Assembly: GCA_038373885.1 (NCBI GenBank)
Contig: JAWZYV010013188.1
Coordinates: forward strand, 78,472-142,471
DNA: 64,000 nucleotides
DNA from: Cheiracanthium punctorium
Lineage: Eukaryota; Arthropoda; Arachnida; Araneae; Cheiracanthiidae
Direction: 5' to 3'
In this document: piece after piece, positions 46,952-58,100 of the stretch
How the letters are laid out: each line of letters opens with the position of its first letter
How positions within the stretch are numbered: the first letter of the stretch is position 1
Made by a program: the position numbers and the translations under genes
The notes under the pieces: generated by a model
The model's database searches: none
Told to the model about the DNA's origin: nothing
What the model saw: only the letters and a program-made list of their open reading frames with translations

Positions 46952-47920
46952 AGAGATGAGACGGGCTCAGCCCGGGCCCGGGCCCGAACCGGGCTCGGGC
47001 TCTGTAATTCACAATTGCGTTCGGGCTCGGGCGGGCTAGGGCTCGTGAAAAATTTCTATTTTATTGAACATACTCCTTGAAACAGATTTTTAAAAAGTGA
47101 TTCATATGGAAAATAAAAGCACTTATAAAAAAAAAAAATCTGGAGTGACTCCACTCGACTTCCAAGCATTTAAATAAATTTTAATCGATGAATAATTAAA
47201 ACATATATATCAAATTGAAACTCAATCGAATGCACCGTTTAAACGCTTGCGCACTCTCAAGAATTTCTCCCCATATGCCATTAAGCCATAATATAAAAGA
47301 AATCTTTGTCGTAGCCCTGTAGGAAAACTATAAGTCCTATATACACCAAAATCAATACCGGTCTTGCGACGGTGGTTTATGACATACATACCCAGTTTGA
47401 GCTCAATCAAATGCTCCGTTTAGGAGCTATCGTGTTCACTCACATACACACAAACACACACACACGCGCACACACACACACATCTCATAAAAATAGCATA
47501 AATGAATTCAGAAGATCTCAAAACGTGTAAATACATCAAAATCTCGAAGTCGAATTTTTTCATGATTACAATACTTTTCTTACATGGTACATGTTCGGAA
47601 AGTAAAAATAGCGGCACGGGTGCCTAGAAGGCGCGTGAAGCTCTTTGGGTATTTCAGAACGGCGGCCTATATTGTTTAGTTAGTCATGAGATCCGACATT
47701 ATTTCATAAACATAGATATAAAAATTAGAACGTGCATTAAAAATTTGCAACTATATTTATCTTTAATTTTCACAAGTTAATTAGCAAAATTTATTGTATT
47801 CTATCAAAGAATTACTTCTTTGAATTTTATTTATCTTTAGCTGAAATTTCGGGCTCGGGCTCCGACTTAAATAATATTGCTCGGGCTCGGGCTTCAAAAA
47901 ATGAGCCCGAACGCATCTCT
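46952..47920. mobile_element. hAT-like element with GGGCTCGG-rich ends
   Basis: Left end AGAGATGAGACGGGCTC; right end, other strand, AGAGATGCGTTCGGGCTC. The GC-rich repeats GGGCTCGGGC fill the first 100 bp and last 80 bp and contrast sharply with the AT-rich interior. No target-site duplication was found. The interior carries a 480-bp block shared with 50353-50875. Confidence 0.6.
47130..47606 (+). repeat. Dispersed repeat block (partner 50353-50875)
   Basis: Shared features in order: AATCTGGAGTGACTC, CTTTGTCGTAGCCCTGTAG, ATACCGGTCTTGCGACGG, a CA microsatellite (47446-47482 here), and CGAAGTCGAATTTTTTCATG. Short open frames in both copies arise from this sharing. Confidence 0.75.
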
Positions 47921-48089
47921 AGCCTATACGGATATACGGTATACGGAATGCTACAGGAAAAAAAATGAAAGTAAAAGGAAATTTTATTTAGTACACATGT
48001 GCGTAAGAAAGCAGTTGATACAAAAAGCACGATTCTTAAAATTGTGCGCAGCTTAATATTAACACAGATCATATTTTTTTCTTTCAAAT

Positions 48090-48436
48090 GACCAGGTCAG
48101 CGGCCTACTTGTAAGCTTGACCACTACAAGGACCGGAGATGCGGATCATTTCATTATGGTGAGCCCAGTAGGCAAACCAACGTTGTCCCTATGAGTGATC
48201 TCCTAATTTCGAACTAAATCCAGATGAGAGATCTAGCACCTGGTTTGGCACCTTCAGAGGTATCATTTGGACATGGAAGACATTCGAGTCACGACAGATT
48301 TTTAGTGCACCAACTCTCTTTAGCGTATACAGTCTGCAGCAGACTCGATCGAGAGAGGAGTTCACCCTCTCAAGCACTAGCCAAGCCGGTGCTGCTTCAC
48401 TTTCGGTGTTTTAATAGGAACCAAGTTTAATCGACC
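48090..48436. mobile_element. S4 SINE-like pieces in opposite orientations
   Basis: 48090-48160 resembles the head of the S4 element (GGTCAGCGGCCTACTTGTAA) on plus. 48208-48436 is a minus-strand diverged copy of the S4 body and head, ending in TTCACTTTCGGTGTT and AGGAACCAAG. The two pieces together look like a rearranged or nested pair. Confidence 0.5.
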
Positions 48437-50065
48437 GATTTGCTGCCAGACATAACAAAGAACATAGATAGTTCAAAGAAATACATTTCATCAGACAAAC
48501 ATATACAGTAAACTAAATGTAAGAGTATAACTGAATACAAAGACTACTTCAGAATATGAGATAAAACGGAATAAAACGAGGAAGAATTCAGTAAAGATAG
48601 CTGATATATAAAAGCCATGCTGCTTTTAAAATGCTGCAGTTAAAGAAAGGAAGAAAAAAAACGAGCATGGATAGATAACAGAAATATTCTTTTAGAATAC
48701 TTCATCAGACAATGTAGGAAGTTTTGTTTTTACCCGGAATGATTCGGATGGCATCAATGAATAATGTATTTTTGCTCTTTTCAAATGTTTTCTGTCTCAG
48801 TAGACAGCGGGAATTTCTGACTTAAAGAAGAGAGATGGCTGTATCAGATCAGCGGACATGTCCATGTACATTCGATCGTGATTTTAATTTACATTACATT
48901 ATATCTTCAGTTTGTGGAGCTCTAACCTTGTCATCTGATCAATTTGCAGATTTGCAGCCATATTTCCAGGAGCAAAAAACTTCTCTGAACTCGGAGAAAT
49001 AGAACATAAAAAAGGTCCTTATCAAGAAAAAAGGTTTTTCTTTCTTTGATTTTTTTTTTAATCCTTGAAGGAAATTCTATAATGTGTGAAACAGATACGC
49101 TTTTTTGTTCTCTGAACTAATACTTTGTACCCGATATTCAATAGTAAATATATTTTTGCGAGTTTGTTTGTGTTAAAGTTGAGTCAATGAAAAGTCTTAT
49201 GTTTATTTGATTATAGAGTACGGTGAGGTATAATAGGAAGGTATTACTTTTTGATCAAAAATGTAAATTAATCGCATTTAAATGATATTTCTTTTTAAGC
49301 TTATATTTTCAGACGTCATTTGGCAAGGTTTATACTCATCAAATCGTGTATTAATTGCGAAACATAACATTAGATTTTATTTGCTTACTGAATCCATGTT
49401 CTCTTCTTGTGTCTCCAAAAAACTTTAAAGAAACTAATAAATTTAAGAAGTTCTGTTATTATTGTCAATTTATGAAAGATCTGAACAGCTTATTATCAGA
49501 AAAAATAAAAGTTTTTAAAAATATTTTTCTTTCTATTTATGTTTTAGTATAATGGGGTAAAATGGGTGTAGATTTAGGCTTAGTTAATATTATGTTTCTA
49601 AATTCTCCTAGGTTTTTAATGAATATAAATGTTGCCTACTAATGTTTAAAAATATAGGACAAAAAATAAAAAATATCGAAAAATAAACTTTTTATATTTT
49701 TTTAGAAAATAAATACTTAGTCATTTTATCCCACCTTATCATTTAACAAGGAGACAATGAGATGCTAGAATACAAACAGCCTCGACCGGCCATCATATTT
49801 TAAAAATTGGTAATTTTTGAGTCATAACAGAAAATGAATAAATCTGATAAAGTGTGTTAATTTTTTTTACCTTTTTAAAAAATATATATTATCCTACGAG
49901 TTTTTATCCCACCTTTATGGAAAAAAAAACAGTTCTTAACAGAGCTCAATGATTTTGCATTTAGAAAACTAGCACAGCTATTTATTAATATTTTTTTTCA
50001 GGTGTGAAGGAGATAAATAAATCTCATAACTTAATACATAAAAGTTGAATATTTAATATTATAAG
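48437..50065. other. No recognisable feature
   Basis: AT-rich. The open frame at 49355-49552 has no recognisable motif. No element ends or tandem arrays seen. Confidence 0.4.
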
Positions 50066-50213
50066 CAGGGCTTCGAACCGTAATTTTTTGGTTCCGGTTT
50101 TCGTTCCGGTTCAACTAAAAAAATATATCGGTTCAGTTCCGGTTTTCTTACGGACCACAATAAAGGTTTTTTCCCGGTTTTCGGTTTTCATTCAGTTTCA
50201 CTTCAAAGCCCTC
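50066..50213. mobile_element. hAT-type short element with GGTTCCGG words (148 bp)
   Basis: Left end CAGGGCTTCGAACCG; right end, other strand, GAGGGCTTTGAAGTG. Flanks ATTATAAG and ATTATTAG match at 7 of 8, an 8-bp target-site duplication. Confidence 0.7.
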
Positions 50214-50352
50214 ATTATTAGTTACAAAAAGTAGACCATGAATACAAAAACTGCATGTTTTATATCCGTTTTAACTCACCATATCCTACGGTTAATATGC
50301 TATTTGTAAATAATGACACAATACCTCTTGGATTTCTTTGAAAAGAATTTTT

Positions 50353-50691
50353 AAAAAATCTGGAGTGACTCGACTCGACTTTCCGAACACTTACGATTAA
50401 GACCATTGCCAAGCATTACATTACCAAGCATTTAAATAAATTTTAATCGATGAATAATTCAAACATATACCAAACTGAAGCTCAATCGAATGTACCATTT
50501 AAATGCTAGCGCAACTTCAAGAATTTCCTCCCACAGGCCATAATGTAAAAGAAATCTTTGTCGTAGCCCTGTAGAAAAACTGTAAGTCCTATACACACCA
50601 AAATCAATACCGGTCTTGCGACGGTGGTTTATAACATATATACCCAATTTGAGCTCAATCGAAAGCCCCGTTTAGGGAGCTATCGTTCTCA

Positions 50692-50732
<41 letters not shown>

Positions 50733-50875
50733 ACATACATACGTACATCTCGTAAAAATAGCATAAATGAATTCAGAAGACCCCAAAACTTGTAAATACA
50801 CCAAAATCTCGAAGTCGAATTTTTTCATGATTACAATACTTTCCTTACATGATACATGTTCGGAAAGTAAAAATC
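50353..50875 (+). repeat. Dispersed repeat block (partner 47130-47606)
   Basis: Same blocks as the partner, plus a segment of about 37 bp near 50385-50425 absent there. The CA microsatellite is longer (50695-50728). Confidence 0.75.
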
Positions 50876-51202
50876 TATTGTTTAAAAAACCACAGAAAAT
50901 TACTTTGCGTATGCGAAAATTCTGTCCTTGTTGCATAACTAACCTTCGCACGTACTACGTTGAAAATTAAAATTGTCGATAGTTCAAATTCAATGAGCAT
51001 GGATAATTAAAATTCATTATAAAAAGTTCAGTGATGATTCAAATTAAGTTGCGTAATATTCAGGAATAGTTCCCACCTAAGATTAATGAGAAAGATAAAT
51101 CATCTGAAACAGATTGATTGCAAAACATTTTCCAATACAATATCTTATACACACATAACATACTGCTTACCAAATAAGCAACTTCCAATTAAAAATTTGC
51201 CC

Positions 51203-51452
51203 CACTTTGGCCGATTGGTTAAGGCAACTGAACATGGTAGACGGCTGAAGTTTGCAGGTCTAGCGTTTGGGCCTACCGCGCAGCTGTCGGTCTAAAGGTC
51301 TGAAGTTTTGGTCGAAATTTTCGAGATGTAACGTGAATGCGCTTCAGAACCCCTTATAAAGTCCTCTGACCAAGGTTTCCTCCCCTCCTCCACAAACTAG
51401 GCGGATAGTCTCTCGTGTAGGTTTTCCATAACAAAAACAAACAAAACAACTG
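51203..51452 (+). mobile_element. tRNA-derived SINE (family S2)
   Basis: A box TGGCCGATTGG at 51208-51218, followed by GGTTAAGGCAACTGAACATG. The B box is decayed. The body includes AGATGTAACGTGAATGCGC and ends in AACAAAAACAAACAAAACAAC. It is one of the better preserved S2 copies. Confidence 0.7.
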
Positions 51453-51946
51453 AAAATTTATTAGAATCCAATATTTATGGCTGAGATATATATTTTAATG
51501 CATCAGCGCCATCAAATTACATCATGATATTATATTTCTGGATAGAATTTAAAACTCATTTCTTAATACATGAAACATTCTGGTGTATATATGCAGTATT
51601 TACGAAAGTTAATTGACTCCTTTCAAATAGTTTGCGTTCCAAAATAACATATTGAAAACGCATAACCAGTTATCTATGTTTGTGGGCGAGTAACCAGTTT
51701 AGCACGCATAAATTATCGAGTGTACAGCACATAACTAATCGAGCTATATATTACAAGCTTTCCATTAATGGAAGGGAATATTTAGGGGGCATAAACATGC
51801 AATATAGTTCAACTAATTGATGAAATAATCTACTGTGATTCCATGCTACATAATGCAGTTTGAGATTAGATAATGGTTGCTGACGGGGCAGAGTTATTTT
51901 TATCGCAAGATTTTTTATAGAGATCTAGATCAATATTTGTTTATAT
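51453..51946. other. No recognisable feature
   Basis: AT-rich spacer before the LTR-like stretch; nothing recognised. Confidence 0.4.
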
Positions 51947-52470
51947 TGTAACAAATATCACTGAATGGGACTCGCTAAATAGTGCAAAATGCTGGTTTTA
52001 AAAGAAAATAAAACTTTATTTTGATTATTCCATAAAATCATACCACAGGTACCACAAGAATGTACAGAGTCTTGCACGAAATAATAAAACGAACATTCAG
52101 TGGGTCGTTAATAATAACATCAAAGCGCTCGGGTTCTAACAACGTATCCGCTAGCAACTTCTAATCAATTCGCTCAACTGAACTAACTGCAACACTGAGT
52201 TCTCTCTCTCGTTCACATTTTTCTGGGCATTATATGAAGTCGCATAGAAATTTCTGGAAGACGATTCGTAACCTCCTTTCTCATAAAGGTAGACAGAAAA
52301 TCCATCGCTTTGAGAAACTTCATTTTTGTCGCCAAAGTCGCTAAAAGGCAGCGAAGTTTGTCAACAAGGTCAAAGGGCCATAGGTTTTCAAGAATCACAC
52401 AATGCCCGTAAAACTCATTTCTCCACAATAAGCCCCATATGACGGAAAAACAACATAACAGTTTGGTAAC
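51947..52470 (-). mobile_element. Possible solo LTR or retroelement end
   Basis: On minus, the stretch ends AGTGATATTTGTTACA at 51947 and carries an AATAAAG polyadenylation-like signal about 80 bp inside that end. Upstream it contains AGTTAGTTCAGTTGAGCG and TTGTTAGAACCCGAGCG, the look of an LTR. The other boundary may be TGTTATGTTG near 52460, but no target-site duplication or internal retroviral-type coding was found. The 94-residue open frame at 52213-52497 crosses the presumed edge and has no recognised motif. Confidence 0.35.
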
Positions 52471-52484
52471 AACATACGCTAAAC

Positions 52485-52966
52485 CAGTGCTCCCCAACCA
52501 CTTTATCGCCGCGGACCGGTCAACGCTTGATAATTTTACTGCGGCCCACGGGCGGGGGGCGATGTTGATTGGTTAAATTTTAGATTATTTTGATTTAATA
52601 ATTTTAGTTTAACTGTTTTTAAACATGCCTCGAAAACAAAATACAGTTACGCCAAAAAATGAAATCAAGGGATTTAATAATTTAACTCACTGGAACGCTA
52701 AATCAATGGGAACCCTGAATTTTATGACTTCAATTTAAATTCAAAATCTTGAAATGTTTAATAAACAATAAACTAATTTAAAATAGTTACAAGATCTCTC
52801 CTGTTACAAAGGCATAAAATAGTACAAACCACACAAAGTCTCAGAAACCCGCAAGAAATACACCACAGTAAATAAAGTGGAAATAATTTAATGTTTCTTA
52901 GGCTATCCAGTACGCTTTGATCCAAGAACCGGTACCGGTCCTCGGCCCGGGGGTTGGGGACCACTG
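52485..52966. mobile_element. hAT-type non-autonomous element (482 bp), inverted relative of 14527-14998
   Basis: Left end CAGTGCTCCCCAACC; right end, other strand, CAGTGGTCCCCAACCCCC. Flanks CGCTAAAC and TACTGAAC match at 5 of 8, all differences being transitions. It shares GGTACCGG, GGATAGCC and other words with the 14.5-kb element. Confidence 0.7.
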
Positions 52967-53488
52967 TACTGAACGATCTCCAAACATGTGTGATAACTTA
53001 TTACTGGAATCGCTTCACTGTCTAAATTGTCAAATGAAATCCTATTTAGTGTCATTTACGGTGCAAAACCTTTGCTGGTCACTGGACATTTGCGAACAGC
53101 TTTAAAATTGAACCAATGATGTTAGACAATCGATGAAAAAGCTGAAACTTTTCTTCAAAAACTGTTCTAAGACAGGAACTATGGACAGTGAATCTATATA
53201 ACTTCTGCAAATTTCTAAAAAAAGGAAAGAAAAATGTTAACTTCAGAAGTTAACTTGCAAAATAGGCCGAGTACATCTGAGATGTAATTCGTTTTGAAAT
53301 AAAGATTGTAAGGTACTGCGCCGAGAACTGTTGGTCCCTTTATAAAAAAAATAAAAAAATATGAACGCGATAGCATTCAAATGTAATTGCAAACTAACTG
53401 CATACATAAAAAATTCATAGCTTTCAATACGAGACCATTTAGTGGCTCTTACAACATCTAAACGATATTCGATTTCATTTCAAGTACT

Positions 53489-53665
53489 CCGGGTTCGGGT
53501 CCCATCGCGCGGCTGTCGATCTAACGGTCTGAAGTTTTGGTAGGTTTTCTCCAGATGTAACGTGAATACGCGTTAGAACCCTTAGAAAGTCCTCCTGCCA
53601 AGGCACCCCCATCCTTGGCAGATCGTCCTAGGGGGTGTTGCCATAATCACACAAACAAACATTCA
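53489..53665 (+). mobile_element. tRNA-derived SINE (family S2), 5'-truncated
   Basis: It begins at the B box GGGTTCGGGTCCC and continues with CGGCTGTCGATCTAACGG, AGATGTAACGTGAATACGC and CAAACAAAC tail words. The A-box half is missing. It abuts the mariner remnant. Confidence 0.65.
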
Positions 53666-53670
53666 TTCTA

Positions 53671-53943
53671 TCAAGTACTTGAAAGCATCTGAGGAGTTAT
53701 GGAATGAATAGCAGCTGTGACTCGCTGCTCGTGTTCCTCTACATCAGGACAAATAGTCCCATAAACAATATCTTGGACGTAACTAAACATGAAACACCAG
53801 AGGTGTTCCGGCGATCGAGGAGGCCACTGAATTGGACCACCAAGACTCCTCCATCTGTTGACGAAATGCTGATTGAGTCTATTGAGCACTAGACGTTGTC
53901 CGATGTGGAGGTAGGCCGTCCTGTTGAAAAATCCCATTGCCAA
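53671..53943 (-). pseudogene. Mariner/Tc1-like DDE transposase C-terminal remnant
   Basis: The minus-strand frame reads RWRSLGGPIQWPPRSP and later YVQDIVYGTICPDVEEHEQR and TAAIHSITPQML. This is the typical C-terminal third of an arthropod mariner-type transposase (G-G-P-I-x-W-P-P-R-S-P-D). Upstream, in another frame, QQDGLPPH (codons near 53942-53916) carries the second catalytic Asp, so a frameshift separates them. In the PRSP segment the usual D-L-T-P-L-D is replaced by a shorter stretch lacking the third Asp, and the C-terminus is cut off beside the SINE. Dead on three counts. Confidence 0.75.
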
Positions 53944-54188
53944 ACCTTTGCCGCTGTCACCATGTCTACTGCGCTCTTCTGAATCGCTCTACAGAGTCTT
54001 TAACAACTAGCTCCATCTATCAGATTTTTTGGAACAAAGTTATAGGAAATGAAAATCTAGCTCTTTTGCAAGTCGGTTATAATTCGAATATTCGGTTCGT
54101 GAGTAATTTGTTTTCGAAATTTAATATTGTAACGTGTCCAACAATTCTCTGTAGTTTGTCATCGACATGCTTGACTAATATTTGAATA

Positions 54189-54686
54189 CTGTAAAAGCAC
54201 TTATTTTCGTGAGCTGTAATTTTCACGAAAATGATTATATCGGTGATTTCGCAAGCTGAAAATTTCGCGAAAATTATATGAATAGAACCGAAATTTGAAA
54301 AATCCCGAAAGTACCTAAATATAAAACCCCTTTTGCATGAGGCACTTTAAGAAACTTTCTTTTTTTCGAAAAGTTCGTTCTCACCCCCTCCCTATTTTGA
54401 ATGTCTACAAAGAAGCTTTTGTAAATATTGTAAGTGAATGAAGTGCATTCTATTAGTTGTATTATTGTTTTATATCCAAGAAAAGAAAGTTGTCAAGAAA
54501 GAGTTTGTAACTGTAAATTTTTTACTTACCAAAATTTAATAAATTATTAAATTTTGGTAAGTAAAAAATTTCTGATTTTTCATTATTATTTGAAGAGAGA
54601 AAAAAAGCATTTCGCAAGGATTTAATTTTCGAGATTACGACGGGCTCGCGAACATAAAAGCTTCTCGGAAATAATTGCTTTTACAG
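54189..54686. mobile_element. Tc1/mariner-type inverted-repeat element (498 bp)
   Basis: Left end CTGTAAAAGCACTTATTTTC; right end, other strand, CTGTAAAAGCAATTATTTCC; both flanked by TA. The middle has a perfect hairpin with 26-bp arms at 54515-54540 and 54546-54571 (TTACTTACCAAAATTTAAT) and a 5-bp loop. No transposase. Confidence 0.7.
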
Positions 54687-56734
54687 TACTTTAAATCATG
54701 CTATAATCGTACGGTGACAGCAGATTTTCATGTTAATCTCAAGATATGGGTAACTGAGATTGTTCAACACCTAAATTTAACCATTTAAACCAGAAAATAG
54801 CTATAATCATAAAAATTCAAGACCATTTTTCTTTTACTTTTTATTTATCCTTATAAATCTATATCTATACTATTAAAATCTGTGCGCGTCTGTCTGTGTG
54901 TCTGTAACGTCAACGCCTCCTAAACGGCTGGGAGTTGAGTTTCGAACGAGGTATCCACGAATTCGGAAAATTTCGAGAAAGAACCTCCGCTAATTTAAAT
55001 TTCGAAATTCGAATTAGTTTAGGAGATATTGATAAAAAATCCCATCAAAAACGCTAATTTTTGCTCTCCGCAATTCCGTGATTGTAACCCCTGTAGTCAA
55101 AAAAGTGAGAAATAAGCATCGAGGTTGCCATGTTTGGCTATTTTATTAAATTATTTAGACTCCTGCAGTAAAAATAAAAGAATAATGATTTTTTTTCTGT
55201 TTAGATTATTTACAAAGTTATTTTTTAATTAAAATATTGCGTTCATGTTAAATCAGAGCTGGAATTCAATGTTTTTTATGTGTAAAAGAATAAGGGATTG
55301 AGAGATTTCCGAGACTAATATGTATATTTTTTAGTTTGGCCGAAAAAAAAATGGCTCATTTGGCGATTTTGAGAAAGTAGTAGGTTCTACCGATTTGTAC
55401 AGTTTTGGGCTTGGCGCAAATTACTGAGAGCGTAACGAAATAGTATTTTTAATAACAAGTATAAGTTTTACGGCGCTATACTTCGATTTTTCATATAGAA
55501 ATAATGCAGTTATTAAGGCGATTTTAAACGATCTATAGAATTTTCACGAAATTAAGTAAACTGATTTAAGTTAGAGGAATTCCGCCAAATTTCAGAAAAT
55601 TGAAATTCTCGCATTTTGTACATGGTAGTTAACGGTGATTAAAACCCGTTATAGTTAATAATAATTTAAATAACTGCTACTTATCAATAATATGCCTGCA
55701 TTAAATTTTGGCGATGGAACCATATAAATGATAGATAACTATTTCCATTTTGATTGCTGATAAATCAATGCTTCGAATGATTCCCTGAAAACAAAAAAAT
55801 TTTGCAAAATGGTGTATGTTGGCATTTGGCGATCGAAGTACTGTGTAATAAATAATTGATTCTTATTTGTTAAAGCAGCGCTACGGAAGTTTCTTTTACT
55901 AAAAGCTGTTAGAAAGGCGTAATTAATACTGTCTAATATATTTTTTGTTTTACGAATTGAAATGTATGTTGATTCCTACTTTAGTACATTTCTTAGCAAA
56001 GTTGGCGAAAAATATTCAAATGTAGTGCAGCTCTGTACGTATTATTAATTCCATTCCACAATTGAGATGAGCCGATGTCACTAGCGTATGCATAGATATT
56101 TTTTTTTTTAATTCCGCCAAACAAAGTATTGCGTATTGACTTTAGTGTCAAGTTTAATTTGTGGTTTGAGCTATTGGCCATCGACTGGCGGCGTTAATTT
56201 CGCCAATATGGCAGTTCTAGCAAAGTAAACATGAATAACTCATTTCATGTTCTATTTTTAACATTGCTATAATTTCCGTAGCAACGGAATCCATTGTTGC
56301 CACTTAAGTTGTTAAATTTAACAATTAAGTGAAACCACTCATTTCTACAGCTTTTAAGACTCGAAAAAGTGAAAGCGCATCAAACGTGAAATAAATAGAA
56401 CTAACTGTAACAGACTTGCACTTTAAAAATAATCGAAGTTTTCATGCAATTCTACATATCTTTAATTTTATTTCCTTCGCGTGTGGATGTCATTTTTTAC
56501 GTCATTTTTGCTGTTTTGCTGGCAGATTATCCGGAGCAGCACATAACCTCTAATGTATTTGCTCCTCCGGACATAAGCAAGAGCGTATGTCCGGCGCGTA
56601 TTTGTGTAACCCCACTGTGTTAATCAGATTTTTCTGGTGTCAGATTTTTTAGACCATTTTTTACCGCGGAGATTCCGATCCTGAAGTATATTGATCACTG
56701 ATAAATGAAAAAAAAAAGATCAATTATATGCAAG

Positions 56735-56854
56735 CAGGAGTAGCCAAAAATTTTTCATGGGAATGTTACGGGAGTGAAGAATATACATTTTGTATGGCAA
56801 AAAACTCCGCATGGGGGGTTGTGACCCCCTATCCCCTCCTTGGCTACGCCACTG
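56735..56854. mobile_element. hAT-type short element nested in Helitron H1
   Basis: Left end CAGGAGTAGCCAAAAA; right end, other strand, CAGTGGCGTAGCCAAGG. Flanks TATGCAAG and TACGCAAG match at 7 of 8. Same terminus family as 18796-21056. Confidence 0.75.
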
Positions 56855-57081
56855 TACGCAAGCATCAGTTGTCACGTCATGAAAAACCGTCGTAGATGGC
56901 AAACTCCGAAGTTGTTCTGAGGGTTATACAAAATTAAAAATTTTGCTTTTAGTAAATTTTACTTTTGATACAGTTCGAATATTTGGTTTTAATACATTTC
57001 GGCCACCAAGGTAAGATGAAATATTACTAAATACGGCAACCCAGAATTTTCTTAACTATTGAATTTGACACTATGCAACTA

Positions 57082-57411
57082 CAGTAGATTCCCTATAACA
57101 CGGTAGATACGTTCCGTGTTATAGGAATCCGTGTTGTACGGGTCCTGCGCTATACTCCACCTGGAGTGCGGACTGCGCGGTATAATCGCGGCAAAACTTA
57201 TTTGCGCTCCGTAAAAATGCAATGATGTTTGGTGTTGCCATTCAAAAGGAATGTTAATTACAGGAGCTAAGGCGTCATAATATCAGAACATATGTCTCAT
57301 TTCATCGTGCTGTACGAGTCTCTTTTAACGTGTTACACGAAAACGATCGTAATGTTTTCGTCGTGTTCTAAGAATTCGTGTTGTAGACCCATGTTATAAA
57401 GGGGTCAACTG
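57082..57411. mobile_element. pogo/Tigger-like inverted-repeat element nested in Helitron H1
   Basis: Left end CAGTAGATTCCCTATAACA; right end, other strand, CAGTTGACCCCTTTATAACA; flanked by TA on both sides. The equivalent place in Helitron H2 (about 60040-60055) lacks the insert and has the target once, so this is a direct empty-site comparison. Confidence 0.82.
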
Positions 57412-58100
57412 TAATCTGTAAAAAATGAAATTAGTTATTTATTTAGTGCGAATTGACAGTGAGATAAACGTCACTTGTCACTTTTATGTAACAAGTGTGA
57501 TACTGCATTAAGAGTTCAATAAGGGTAATAAGCTTTTTCTCAGAAGTTACATCACGAACGTTTTCATTTACAAAAGCGACATGATTTTCACCGGAGCAGG
57601 GTACATTTTTGGCTTTTAAACGTAAATGATGCATCCATTGTTTCATGTAGGTTTTTTAATTTAGGTAAAATTTAATAAAGTCGTGTGTAACATAACTGCG
57701 CTAATGCATTGTCCACGCTTTGAAAAATGCAAGATAAAATTGTTGTCAACATCATGTAATGTTATTTATGTGGTATATACTATATAAACTACACCTCAAT
57801 GTGGTATATACTAAACCTCACAAAACGAATTATTTGATGTAGAAATCAGGCATTTTTCGAAAGAGAAAAGTTTTGTCTGCATACCATAAAGTTCTTTCTT
57901 TTTTGATCGCCAGTCACATTGACGTAGTTTTTGTGTCATGTTGCAATCGTCTAAAATTTGCACTCATGACGTCAACTTTTAGTCACGATTCAAGTATTTT
58001 TTCACGTTTTGAGATTCCTCATTACTGGGTTTAATTCGAATTATATATGTGTAAGGAAAATATGTGTTTCCCACCGTGCGGAGAACGGGCAAGCAGCTAG

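Larger units (their letters stand above)
54864..58100 (+). mobile_element. Helitron family H, unit 1 of a head-to-tail array
   Basis: It begins TCTATACTATTAAAATCTG after an A at 54863 and ends with the hairpin region ACCGTGCGGAGAACGGG, CAAGCAG and CTAG at 58097-58100, followed by T. It is longer than units 2 and 3 because two inverted-repeat elements are nested inside (56735-56854, 57082-57411). No Rep/helicase coding was found. The body is homologous to family A. Confidence 0.88.

Noticed and set aside
52213..52497. 94-residue minus-strand open frame as a gene
   Set aside because: It overlaps a likely LTR edge and the hAT element at 52485, and shows no recognisable domain.
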